From Candidatus Manganitrophus sp. (GTDB lineage: Bacteria; Nitrospirota; Nitrospiria; SBBL01; Manganitrophaceae), in assembly GCA_028865235.1 (NCBI GenBank), contig CP114561.1, positions 1,508,001 through 1,572,000 of the forward strand: a stretch of 64,000 nucleotides of DNA. Direction: 5' to 3'. The notes under the pieces are model-generated. The model worked only from the letters and a program-made list of their open reading frames with translations. It was not told where the DNA came from and made no database searches. The translations under genes and the position numbers were made by a program. Shown here piece after piece: positions 36,158 through 43,917 of the stretch (position 1 is the first letter of the stretch; every line of letters begins with the position of its first letter).

Positions 36158-36397
36158 CTATGAATAAAAGTGAGGATGGAGTTGTTCCTCAGGAATGAAG
36201 CGGGAGGCCTGGCGGATGATGGCACGAAGCGTTCCGGAGTCGAGTTCCCGATGTTTCGGAACGGTGAGGCTTTGCCGACCGGAAGGTCCGGTCCGACGGA
36301 GCTTGACATGGCTTCCGCGCTGGGCATGTATGGCAAAACCGAAGTGGGCGAAGATCGCAACGACTTCGTCGCCGGAGAGCCGTTTCAGCTTAGGCAT
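36158..36397 (-). CDS. hicA: HicA-type mRNA interferase toxin
   Basis: 79 residues of the double-stranded-RNA-binding-like HicA fold: KRLSGDEVVAIFAHFGFAI, then QRGSHVKLRRTG, which holds the catalytic GSH histidine, followed by VPKHRELDSGTLRAIIRQA. Family toxins cut mRNA independently of codons. The gene overlaps the end of hicB by eight bases, with hicB first, the common order in antitoxin-first HicBA pairs. Length is standard (about 60-80). The two are translationally coupled. Intact. Confidence 0.9.
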   Translation of the reverse strand: MPKLKRLSGDEVVAIFAHFGFAIHAQRGSHVKLRRTGPSGRQSLTVPKHRELDSGTLRAIIRQASRFIPEEQLHPHFYS

Positions 36398-36620
36398 GAA
36401 GCGGTTCGAGCTCCATCGTGACAATGAGCGTCGGATTCGGCGCCAGACCCAACTCGGCCAGATTCTCCCCTTCAAGGTGGAGTTCCACCGCCTCTTGGAG
36501 ATTCCGAGCCGTCTCATCTAATGTCTTACCTTGGGTCACGACAGGAATCTCGACACATTCGGCAACGTAGTGTGACTCGCCTTTTCGGACAATGGCTTTA
36601 ATTGTATGTTGTAGATTCAT
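36390..36620 (-). CDS. hicB: HicB-type antitoxin
   Basis: 76 residues from ATG 36620. The partial RNase-H-like fold of HicB is visible: LQHTIKAIVRKGESHYVAEC, VEIPVVTQGKTLDETARNL, then LEGENLAELGLAPNP. It lacks the C-terminal DNA-binding extension of longer HicB proteins, so autoregulation may rely on another factor. It sequesters HicA. The start is upstream of hicA and overlaps its 5' end. Confidence 0.9.
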   Translation of the reverse strand: MNLQHTIKAIVRKGESHYVAECVEIPVVTQGKTLDETARNLQEAVELHLEGENLAELGLAPNPTLIVTMELEPLHA

Positions 36621-36724
36621 CGACCCTCCTTTTATCGAAAGGATAGGTGAAGGACAGACGCAAGTCAAGCTTCGTCGTGTCCTGATACCAAGTAGACCCA
36701 TTCGGAATCTGGGAGTGAGAAATT

Positions 36725-36747
36725 GAATTCCTCATTCCTCATCAGCC
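36725..36747. repeat. AT-rich 'attcctcatt' repeat cluster
   Basis: gaattcctcattcctcatcag, at the 3' end of the CPBP protease gene. Confidence 0.5.
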
Positions 36748-37984
36748 CCCCTCAATTCTCTCCAACATCTCGATTCCCTTCGCTGCCTCCTCGAGCGGCT
36801 GATCGTATTGGCTGTACTCGTTGATCACCTTTTCGAACGATTCGCGGCTTTTCTCCAAATCCTGGAGCATCAGGTAAGCGAAACCCCGCCGCGTCAAGGC
36901 GATGGCGACCGCCTCTTCCTCCTTCGGAAATTCGGCGATCAGCCGGTCGGCCTCGATGACCGCCCGCCGGTGGTCTTTCAGAAAGGTGGAGTAGATCGCA
37001 ACCACGCCGCTCTTCGCCTTGGCGCACGCCTCGCGATCTTCGGGAAACCAGACGCAGACCGCCTGCAGCGCGACGGCCTCTTTCTTCCACGCTTTGGACC
37101 CTTGGCTCCCCCAGGTGTCGATGGCGTATTGCCGCTGCGCCGCCGCATTCTCTTTCTTATCAATCCACGCCGGCGGCGCCGACGCCAGCCACGCCGGCGG
37201 ACGCTCCGCCTCCTCCCAGGTGGCGGCCGGCATGTGAAAATTCTGAAGCGCCAGGGCGAGCAGCGGCATCAGCGCCATCGCGTTGATGGCGCCGTGGACC
37301 AAGATCGGCGAGACCAGCTCCTTCCGCATTTCATACACCACCGCCAGCGCCATCCCCGCGATGAAGTAGAGAATCCCGATCATGAAGCCGGCCCCATGGG
37401 CCGCCGCAAAGAGGATCGCCTGCAGGTTGGCGGCAAAGAGGAGCGGAAGGCGGGTCTTGAGGGCGTTGTAGAGAAACCCCCGAAAGTAGATCTCTTCCAA
37501 GATCGGAATGGCGGTGAAGCCGATCACGATCATGATAACGGAGAGGAGGCTGTTCGGCCCGAAGGTCGCCAGCGCCGAATAGTCGGGCATCTCGAACTTT
37601 TGGTTTAAGATCTTCTCCATCGCCATATGGGTCGTCCCGACCAGGAGGTTGATGCCGAAGGCGATCAATATCGCGAAGGGAATCATCGAGAGGACCGTCG
37701 CGGGGGAGATAGGGCGAAAGAGCGGCCAGATCCCCCGTCGTTTACAGACGGTCAGGGCATAAACGAGGAGGATCAGATTAAAGAGGATCAACGAAACAAA
37801 GCCGATGGTTCCCTGGCGCCAGGGATGGTTTTGGACGTAGACGGCATCGACAAAGACGGAGGCGGCGATCACGAGAAAGGGGGAGGGAGATGCCGAGGGC
37901 GATCTCGCCGGTGGAAACCGGGGCCGATTTCGTTTCTTCTTTGATTTCCTCCGGGGCATTCTCATCGGGCACCGTTTGAATCAC
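36742..37984 (-). CDS. CPBP glutamic intramembrane protease with TPR tail (one frameshift)
   Basis: GTG 37984 follows GAGGGAGAAACGC. The N-terminus is acidic (VPDENAPEEIKEETKSAP), then helix one at FLVIAASVFVDAV. One base fewer at the G5 run 37879-37883 is needed to join them. The catalytic motifs are EEIYFRGFLYNAL (EExxxR), FAAAHGAGFM and LVHGAINAMAL (HxxxN), as in CPBP/Rce1-type proteases. The C-terminal 150 residues are soluble and include TPR-like helices (VVAIYSTFLKDHRRAVIEAD, LMLQDLEKSRESFEKVI). About 413 residues, inner membrane. CPBP proteins process or sort membrane substrates, so a link to the C-terminal tails of the beta-helix protein is possible but unsupported. Confidence 0.8.
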
Positions 37985-38065
37985 GCGTTTCTCCCTCTCA
38001 TGGCATTGTCAGGACATTATAATCGGAAATGGAGGTGAATCGATAGGGGAGATATTGCTCTCGGG

Positions 38066-38097
38066 TCCTAATTCCTAATTTTCAGATTCCTAATTAG
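38066..38097. repeat. AT-rich 'attcctaatt' repeat cluster
   Basis: Several copies of attcctaatt next to a taattagtt end, between the CPBP and rsmE genes. Confidence 0.6.
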
Positions 38098-38106
38098 TTA
38101 ACCCCA

Positions 38107-38841
38107 TTATCCTTTCATCCCCTCATGAACCAATGCCAAAAGCGCGATGCAGGCGGTGTCGGTACGCAATGTCCGGGGGCCCATCCCGACCGGCTGAAAG
38201 CCGTGCGCCGCAAGAAGCCCCCTCTCGAAATCGTTCCATCCCCCCTCCGGCCCGACGGCGAGCAGGACCCGTCCCTCGCCCCCCTCCCGCGCCGCCGCCC
38301 CCGCCGGCTTCTCCGCCGCCGGATCGGCCGCCAGACGCCGCCCGTCTTTGAAGAGACCGTCGAGCTGATCTTCGATCAGCACTTTAAATTGCCGATGGAT
38401 CGATACGGCCGGCAGCCGCGTGTCGCGCGCCTGCTGCAGCCCTTCGATCAACAGCGGCCGATAGACCTCCGGCGCGAGCCAATGGGTGTCGAAGTAGTTT
38501 CGCTCCACCCGCTCGGCATTGGTCAGAATGATCTGCCCGACGCCGAGGGCGGCGACCTGGGCCCAGATCCGCCGGATCACCTTCGGCCGCGGCAGCGCCA
38601 AAAGCAGATCGACCCCCGGCCGGGAGGGAACGCTTGTTTCGAACGCGCAGCGCAAGGCCGCCGTCCCATCGTCAATCGACAACACCGTCCCGATGCCGCG
38701 CGGGCCGTCGAGAAGACCGATGCGGACGTGAGATCCCGGCGCCGCCTTCAGGACGTTGCGCAGGTGCGCGGCGCGCGCATCTGAAAGGACGGCGTCGCCG
38801 GAAGGGCCGACTTCATGGGGTTCCAGGAGAATCAGGTTCAT
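38107..38841 (-). CDS. rsmE: 16S rRNA m3U1498 methyltransferase
   Basis: 244 residues of the SPOUT family. The N-terminal PUA-like domain starts NLILLEPHEVGPSG. The C-terminal knot has LLAVGPEGGWNDFERGLLA and FQPVGMGPRTLRTDTACIAL, the GPEGG and R(T/I)LRTE(D)TA signatures of RsmE, with the S-adenosylmethionine pocket. It methylates uridine 1498 of 16S rRNA. Full length (E. coli RsmE is 243). Cytoplasmic. Frame intact; no partner operon gene. Confidence 0.95.
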   Translation of the reverse strand: MNLILLEPHEVGPSGDAVLSDARAAHLRNVLKAAPGSHVRIGLLDGPRGIGTVLSIDDGTAALRCAFETSVPSRPGVDLLLALPRPKVIRRIWAQVAALGVGQIILTNAERVERNYFDTHWLAPEVYRPLLIEGLQQARDTRLPAVSIHRQFKVLIEDQLDGLFKDGRRLAADPAAEKPAGAAAREGGEGRVLLAVGPEGGWNDFERGLLAAHGFQPVGMGPRTLRTDTACIALLALVHEGMKG

Positions 38842-38930
38842 ACGAGGGTCCAGGAATGAGATGAACGTTCACGGCACTTTATTAACATGGGCCGCTCGAT
38901 AGAGCAAGAGGCGATGCTATTGGGGGCGGG

Positions 38931-39265
38931 GGGTTAGCTAATTAGGAATCTGAAAATTAGGAATTAGGAATTAGAAATCCGAGAGCAAAGAGCCTGTGCG
39001 TCATGGGCGTCCTGTGCCCCCCATTCTCCTGCGTTCTTCTGTCCAGACGTTTCATCGACCAAATCAGGTCACCATTGTTTGAAGCACAATCCACGGTGCT
39101 CTTCCGTGCGTTGTGCGAGTTGTGACCGTGGGGGGTGCTGGGGGCGGCAGCCCCCGCTGCCCTGGGAATCCAAAGGGGGTTGGGCAAGCAACCCCCGTGG
39201 CGGGGGTGTGGGGCGAGCAGCCCCACGACTTTATCTCGCAGATGTTGGGGCAAGCCCCCCTTCCA
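38931..39265 (+). mobile_element. MITE-like repeat, copy A1
   Basis: About 335 bp, same sense as copy A2. It opens with the AT-rich taggaatctgaaaattagg part and ends at a hairpin resembling TTGGGGCAA...CCCCTTCCA. No transposase inside; only short shadow ORFs. Confidence 0.7.
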
Positions 39266-39366
39266 ATCTCCAAAAGGTGATTGATTTCAATTTCGTTTGG
39301 GGGTATTCTCTTCCATTCGCTCTGCAGGAGCAGACCCTTTTTTGGAGGTTTAAACCCGAACTCACG

Positions 39367-40150
39367 ATGCCAACCGCCATCCTTCCTCCCCCTTTTCAAA
39401 GCCCGATCAGCTGCCGGATGCGCTGCAGTCTCACGGTTACGCGGTGCTGCGCCCCGCCGACGTTTGTACGTTCGCCGGTTGCGCCTCCTCGGAATTGGAA
39501 GCCCTTGCGCCGGCTTGGAACGACCTGCCGCTCGATCCCTACCTGAAAGATACCGTTCCTTACCGGCGGCGGCGTCACTCCTGTTTTGTGGTGGAGGGGA
39601 AGGAGGTGACGCAGGCGCCGCACCGGGCCCACTGGCAGCCGCTCGACTACAACGCCCTGCATGGGGGGATGAAGCGTCTCTTCGAGCCGATCGCCCCGGC
39701 CACTGTCGCGGCGCCGGCCTGGACGCGGCTGCTTCAGGCGATCGGCGAGGTCTGCTCCACCGTCAAAGGCCCGCAGCCCTGGTATGTGGAGGCGCACCCG
39801 TTCCGGATCGATACCAGTCACGGCATCGGCCGGCCGACGCCGGAAGGGGCCCATCGCGACGGGGTCGATTTTGTGGCGATCTTCCTGGTGGAGCGGGTGA
39901 ACATCAAAGGGGGGAGAGCCGGATCTTCGAGGCGGCCGGATCGAACGGCAAGCGGTTTACTTTAACAGAGCCTTGGACCCTGCTGCTGCTCGACGACACG
40001 CGGGTGATTCACGAATCGACGCCGATCCTGCCGACCGCAGAAGGGGGCTATCGGGATACGTTGGTGTTGACTTATCGGGCGGGGGGGTTTCAGGAAGAGG
40101 GGGGGATGATTGGAATGGGGCGTTGCCCCAAACCCCACCACGGGGGTTAG
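39367..40150 (+). CDS. 2OG-Fe(II) dioxygenase-like protein (two frameshifts)
   Basis: ATG 39367 has only a distant GGAGG. The opening reads MPTAILPPP; one base at C5/T4 39388-39396 then joins KPDQLPDALQSHGYAVLRPA. A second shift at G6 39909-39914 gives VNIKGGESRIFEAAG. Iron ligands: GAHRDGVDF (HxD) and DDTRVIHEST (distal His), as in 2OG-Fe dioxygenases of the HxD...H type. The C-terminal residues after YRAGGFQEE (about 14, GMGRCPKPHHGG at the end) are encoded by the inserted repeat A2, so the natural C-terminus is probably a little shorter. Substrate unknown. Confidence 0.7.
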
Positions 40151-40481
40151 ATAATTAGGAATCTGAAAATTAGGAATTAGAAATCCGAGAGCAAAGAGCC
40201 TGTGCGTCATGGGCGTCCTGTGCCCCCCATTCTCCTGCGTTCTTCTGTCCAGACGTTTCATCGACCAAATCAGGTCACCATTGTTTGAAGCACAATCCAC
40301 GGTGCTCTTCCGTGCGTTGTGCGAGTTGTGACCGTGGGGGGTGCTGGGGGGCGGCAGCCCCCGCTGCCCTGGGAATCCGAAGGGGGGTGGGCACGCACCC
40401 CCCGCGGCGGGGGGGTGGGGCGAGCAGCCCCACGACTTTGATCCTCGCAGGTGGGGGGCTTGGGGCGAAGAGCCCCATTCA
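40111..40481 (+). mobile_element. MITE-like repeat, copy A2
   Basis: 371 bp, the most complete copy. Left end TGGAATGGGGCGTTGCCCCA and right end TTGGGGC...GCCCCATTCA are terminal inverted repeats that are themselves hairpins. Internal parts match A1, A3 and A4 nearly base for base. It overlaps the 3' end of the dioxygenase gene. Confidence 0.8.
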
Positions 40482-40502
40482 GTAACTCTGTGAACGCTGT
40501 CT

Positions 40503-40793
40503 CTATGAAACACGACATCGATATCCCTTCTCCGACGTCACATACACCAACTCCCCATCCCTTACCAGCTCCACCAAATATTCCCCAACCAGGTTGTTAA
40601 AATTTTTCTGCTTGGCCGCGCGCTCGAACGGAAGTAGCCCCGGCGCTTCGCTGCGGTAGCAGAGGGGGATCAAGGGATGATCTTGCAGGGCGGTCCGAAT
40701 GGCGTCGAGAGAAACGGCCTCGCCGCCCCCGCGCCGAACCAGATCCACCACAAAACTTTTTACTTCTTCAAGACGGTCTGCTTCTTGATGCAT
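40503..40793 (-). CDS. Hypothetical protein after the MNT/HEPN locus
   Basis: 96 residues: KSFVVDLVRRGGGEAVSLDA, then LPFERAAKQKNFNNLVGEYL and VELVRDGELVYVTSEKGYRC. A winged-helix-like C-terminus is conceivable but not certain. The start overlaps the truncated HEPN frame by about 26 bases. It has no clear ribosome site and could be translated by coupling. No family recognised. Confidence 0.5.
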   Translation of the reverse strand: MHQEADRLEEVKSFVVDLVRRGGGEAVSLDAIRTALQDHPLIPLCYRSEAPGLLPFERAAKQKNFNNLVGEYLVELVRDGELVYVTSEKGYRCRVS

Positions 40794-40896
40794 GACCCAT
40801 GTCCCTATTTAAGAATTTTTCTATCTCATTAAACTCCTGCGTTTCCAGAAAGCAGATGAGAATATCGGCCACGTGGTCGCGATAACTTCGCGTCAT
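40768..40896 (-). pseudogene. Truncated HEPN-like partner of the nucleotidyltransferase
   Basis: ATG 40896 overlaps the MNT stop (ATGA). The 42 residues begin TRSYRDHVADILICFLETQE, like the first helix of HEPN (DUF86-type) antitoxin/toxin partners, then FNEIEKFLNRD and stop at 40768. Normal HEPN proteins are 100-130 residues and carry an Rx4-6H motif that is absent here. This looks like the remnant of the toxin half of an MNT-HEPN pair. Confidence 0.5.
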
Positions 40897-41186
40897 GCCA
40901 ATACCGCCTCGGCGAGAACGGCGCGCCCGATTTCCGGCTTCAGCGCCTTCTTTGATACCAGGTCTACTTTGCCCCCCAGGCGTTCGCTGAGAAGTTCTTC
41001 AAGTTCCAGAAACTTGAAAAGTCCAATCGGCGGCTCGAATTCGACCAGCACATCGATATCGCTTTGTCCGTGCGTTTCATCGCGCGCCACGGAACCGAAG
41101 ATGCCGATGGTCTTCACGTTGTATCGGGCCGTCAGCTCCGGCTTCGTCGCCCGGAGAATCTGAAGAATCTCGGTTTTTGTTTTCAT
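40893..41186 (-). CDS. MNT-type minimal nucleotidyltransferase
   Basis: 97 residues from ATG 41186 (a longer frame to 41264 has no support). Nucleotidyltransferase signature IGIFGSVARDETHGQSDIDV (GSxxR...SDID) with the two aspartates that bind magnesium, then LFKFLELEELLSERLGG. In MntA-HepT systems this protein adds AMP groups to the HEPN toxin and so acts as antitoxin. Here the partner is truncated, so the pair is probably inactive. Cytoplasmic. Confidence 0.85.
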   Translation of the reverse strand: MKTKTEILQILRATKPELTARYNVKTIGIFGSVARDETHGQSDIDVLVEFEPPIGLFKFLELEELLSERLGGKVDLVSKKALKPEIGRAVLAEAVLA

Positions 41187-41276
41187 GGTTTCACCTCGTT
41201 TCCAATTCTCCTGAGGAGGAGAGAGTGATGCCGGAAGGTTTTCAACTGAAGAACACCCGATCATCGCCCCTTTTTA

Positions 41277-41308
41277 TTATACGCAGTATAAAACAAAACT
41301 GCGTATAA
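41277..41308. promoter_or_regulatory. Inverted repeat upstream of MNT
   Basis: Arms TTATACGCAGT and ACTGCGTATAA (11 bp, perfect) around a 10-nt AT-rich loop, about 90 nt before the MNT start. It could be an autoregulatory operator or a hairpin end. Confidence 0.5.
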
Positions 41309-41424
41309 CGCTATCCCCGGCAGGGTGGTTCCTCCTGGCGGAGGAATCTTCCTTCGCAACAAAGTGCATGGAGGTTTTGCCCGGATACTTAAACGTTCTC
41401 TGACCCAAGGTTCGGGCCGGTCTC

Positions 41425-42231
41425 TTATTTTATTTCTGTCTCTTCTTTTCCTAAAAACTGGGCCAGCAGTTCCCGGACGCATATCGCTCTCCCTGCGTCG
41501 AGCCTTGCTTTCAGGAGGGCGCCGTTGTCCGCGGTCAGCTCGTCCCACGATTTCGCCGACCTCCCCGGCGCGTTGAGTCCGTGAAACGTACAATCTCCCG
41601 ACCAGAGGAAGCGCACATCTTCCAATCGAACGAGACTCGCATTGACCGAGTAGACGACATCATAATCCAAAAAGTTTTGCACCAGCCCCCACTCTGTTGT
41701 TCTAAAAAAGAGGACCAGCTCGCCCGAATCTTTACCGAATACCTGTTTCAAATCGTTCACACCGGGATCGATCATCGAAACGGGGGTGAGCTCGATGTTG
41801 TTCAGCTCCGCCTCGCTCGTCAAGGCGGAAACAAAACCCTTCATGACCATCAACGACGGGTCTTCGAGGGACGCCCTTTCCTCCACTTTGGCACCTAACC
41901 TGGAGGAACTTTCGATCAAGGGACCTGCCAATGGGATCCCGACGAGCAATGATAACCCTGCAAACGGAGGCGGCGCAATGAAGATACCGATCAATGTCGC
42001 GATTGCAATCATCCCCCCGCCGAACTCGCGCGCATTTGCTCCCGGTGTTTTCGCCGTAAACGGCGGCGGAAGATAATGAACGGCATGTATTTTTCTCTGG
42101 TCCTTTAACTGTAATCGTTCATCGTAAGGAAGAGAGGGTCTTTTACCCGTACCCGCGGAAGTACAGCCGGCCGCAAGAACCGACCATCCGATCGACAGGA
42201 CGATCAAATTGCGAATTATCTTATTGAGCAT
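41425..42231 (-). CDS. Lipoprotein of unknown function
   Basis: 268 residues from ATG 42231, with AGGAGG ten bases upstream. Lipobox in SVLAAGCTSAG. A hydrophobic glycine-rich middle (GGMIAIATLIGIFIAPPPF, LSLLVGIPLAGPLI) suggests one or two membrane-associated helices. The rest is soluble: ELVLFFRTTEWGLVQNFLDY, VVYSVNASLVRLED. No family recognised. It ends the run of same-strand genes that begins with the defence cluster, but its envelope location does not suggest a defence role. Confidence 0.65.
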   Translation of the reverse strand: MLNKIIRNLIVLSIGWSVLAAGCTSAGTGKRPSLPYDERLQLKDQRKIHAVHYLPPPFTAKTPGANAREFGGGMIAIATLIGIFIAPPPFAGLSLLVGIPLAGPLIESSSRLGAKVEERASLEDPSLMVMKGFVSALTSEAELNNIELTPVSMIDPGVNDLKQVFGKDSGELVLFFRTTEWGLVQNFLDYDVVYSVNASLVRLEDVRFLWSGDCTFHGLNAPGRSAKSWDELTADNGALLKARLDAGRAICVRELLAQFLGKEETEIK

Positions 42232-42251
42232 TCCGTTTATTCCTCCTGCGA

Positions 42252-42938
42252 TCAAGACCAAATCTCCATCCGTAGCTTTTTCGCATCGACGGATGGATTT
42301 TCTGGAAAACGTTTCGCGATGCCGTTCTCGATCCGAATGGCGGTCCAGGCGGCGGCGTAGGCATCGATTATGTCGTCGTAGGGGACTTTTAGCTTACTGC
42401 TAAACACTTCCTTCCAAATATTGGGGAAGGTCTCTGATAAAGCATTGAGTCTTTCCTCTCGGCCGTCCGGCGTCTTCTTGTTGTGTTGCATCGGCCGTCC
42501 GGCCAGGTGATAAAAACTCAGTTCGGGATGGGCCTCGTGGACTCGGCCCTGCAATTCCGGTGTCATCTGCTTATCCACTTCGCGAATCTTGCAAAGAATC
42601 CCAAAGGCCTGTTTCGATATTCCTCGCGTCTCGGAAAAATCTTGAGCAGGAAGATATTTCCGGATCGGCGGCGAGAAGACGCTGCTGGCGCGCGGGGGCT
42701 TCAGAAGGCGCCTTGCCTCCCGGTCGCATTCCCGGCCTCCGATCTCCGGCTTGTCCAAAAGGCCGATGGGGATGTCGATGGCGATGACTTTCGGTTCGGG
42801 GGTGAGATTTAAGACATCTTTAAACGAGCAACAGACGTGATGGCGGGTTTCGATGACGCGGCCTTGCGCGTGGTTCACCAGGACGACGAACCATTCACTT
42901 CGGAAACCATCGATGCCGGCGATCCAGGAGGGGTTCAT
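42252..42938 (-). CDS. DUF429 protein, RNase H-like
   Basis: 228 residues. DUF429 signatures: AGIDGFRSEWFVVLV at the N-terminus (Asp of an RNase H fold), VIAIDIPIGLLDK (second Asp) and YDDIIDAYAAAWTA at the C-terminus. The conserved C/E/R block (GGRECDREARRLL) is present. The family is predicted to be a nuclease; its role is unproven, and members often sit near defence or mobile genes. Cytoplasmic. Lies 46 nt after the HEPN-like gene on the same strand. Confidence 0.85.
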   Translation of the reverse strand: MNPSWIAGIDGFRSEWFVVLVNHAQGRVIETRHHVCCSFKDVLNLTPEPKVIAIDIPIGLLDKPEIGGRECDREARRLLKPPRASSVFSPPIRKYLPAQDFSETRGISKQAFGILCKIREVDKQMTPELQGRVHEAHPELSFYHLAGRPMQHNKKTPDGREERLNALSETFPNIWKEVFSSKLKVPYDDIIDAYAAAWTAIRIENGIAKRFPENPSVDAKKLRMEIWS

Positions 42939-42984
42939 TTAAAGTGGCCTGCCACCTTTTCCTGCCTTCTCATATAAGTGGACG

Positions 42985-43914
42985 CTACCAATCTTTAGTA
43001 ATGGTCGAATTAATGAACTGATCTTGTCTTTGAGTAATTTCTTTCCAAAGCGAGTTTGAAGTTCGAGTGATAATTGAGGCCATTTCGCGCGCATTTTTTT
43101 CCCTCAAAGGCGATGTAGGGGTAGGGTGTGCACCTTGATTACGCACGGTCCGCAGGAGATGGAGTAGTAAAGTGGTCTCTGAATCGATGAGGCGAGAATT
43201 GTCTTTTTGCCACCGAACACGGTAAAGCGCTTCAATCAAATCGTAAGAGTCGGCATCTTCGGCGGGCAATGACCTGTTTTTATGTAAGACATTAATTTTT
43301 TTGGACCGAGCTATTTCTCTGAGTACACGCTCTAAGCCACGTCCGGCAATCAGGACACCCACTTCATCAAATCCAACTGAAAGGAGATTGTTTGAAAGAA
43401 TAAAATCGTCCTGTAACTCGTCAGGAAGATCCAATTTCTCAATGAGAAATCCCCTATCTTTCGTTAAAAAGTCGTCGTAGCCTTTTAAGAGTTTCTCGGA
43501 AGCATTAATAAGATTTTTGAGTTCATGAAAAATTCTTGGATAAGGTGAACCTTCTGAACAATAACGTTCCCAGTGTTCGTCCAAATCTTTTTCATCTCGA
43601 AAGTCTTCCGACCAGTTACTTTGAGCCAAGCGTTTGTGGCAAAGTAAAATAGTCTCACCCAAACGGACTACACTCCAGCTAATTTCACGGGCCTGCCTGA
43701 GTCGAGAGGCGCTCTGTTTATTGGGCTCTTTTGTAAAACCCATTTTCCGAAGATTTTCCGCTGCGTTTCTAAGGCCATTCACTGCCTCAACTAGCCGAAT
43801 TTGGTTTTCAAACCGTGACTCCCATCCAAGCGCCTCAAAGTTGTTTGGATTATCCAGTTCAACAGGGTGAACAAAATCATTGAATTCCTCATATGAAGAC
43901 CAGAACCACACCAT
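42985..43914 (-). CDS. HEPN-like hypothetical protein next to EVE-nuclease gene
   Basis: 309 residues, mostly helical. The C-terminal part carries VLIAGRGLERVLREIARSKK and LLHLLRTVRNQGAHPTP. The RNQGAH stretch fits the Rx4-6H motif of HEPN ribonucleases/DUF4145-type proteins. The N-terminal 180 residues (WFWSSYEEFNDFVHPVELDN to HELKNLINASEKLL) are not recognised. Base composition is more A+T-rich than the neighbours, a sign of transfer. The start lies three bases after the EVE gene's stop, so the two are almost certainly one transcript. A candidate effector or partner; function not established. Confidence 0.55.
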   Translation of the reverse strand: MVWFWSSYEEFNDFVHPVELDNPNNFEALGWESRFENQIRLVEAVNGLRNAAENLRKMGFTKEPNKQSASRLRQAREISWSVVRLGETILLCHKRLAQSNWSEDFRDEKDLDEHWERYCSEGSPYPRIFHELKNLINASEKLLKGYDDFLTKDRGFLIEKLDLPDELQDDFILSNNLLSVGFDEVGVLIAGRGLERVLREIARSKKINVLHKNRSLPAEDADSYDLIEALYRVRWQKDNSRLIDSETTLLLHLLRTVRNQGAHPTPTSPLREKNAREMASIITRTSNSLWKEITQRQDQFINSTITKDW

Positions 43915-43917
43915 TGT

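Noticed and set aside
36390..36701. Longer start for HicB (36701)
   Set aside because: The added 27 residues are not family-like; ATG 36620 begins the standard HicB fold.
39079..39546. ORFs within repeats A1, A3 and A5 (e.g. 39079-39546, 49907-50464)
   Set aside because: They differ between copies, cross the GC stems, and have no shared protein pattern. The repeat is best read as non-coding.
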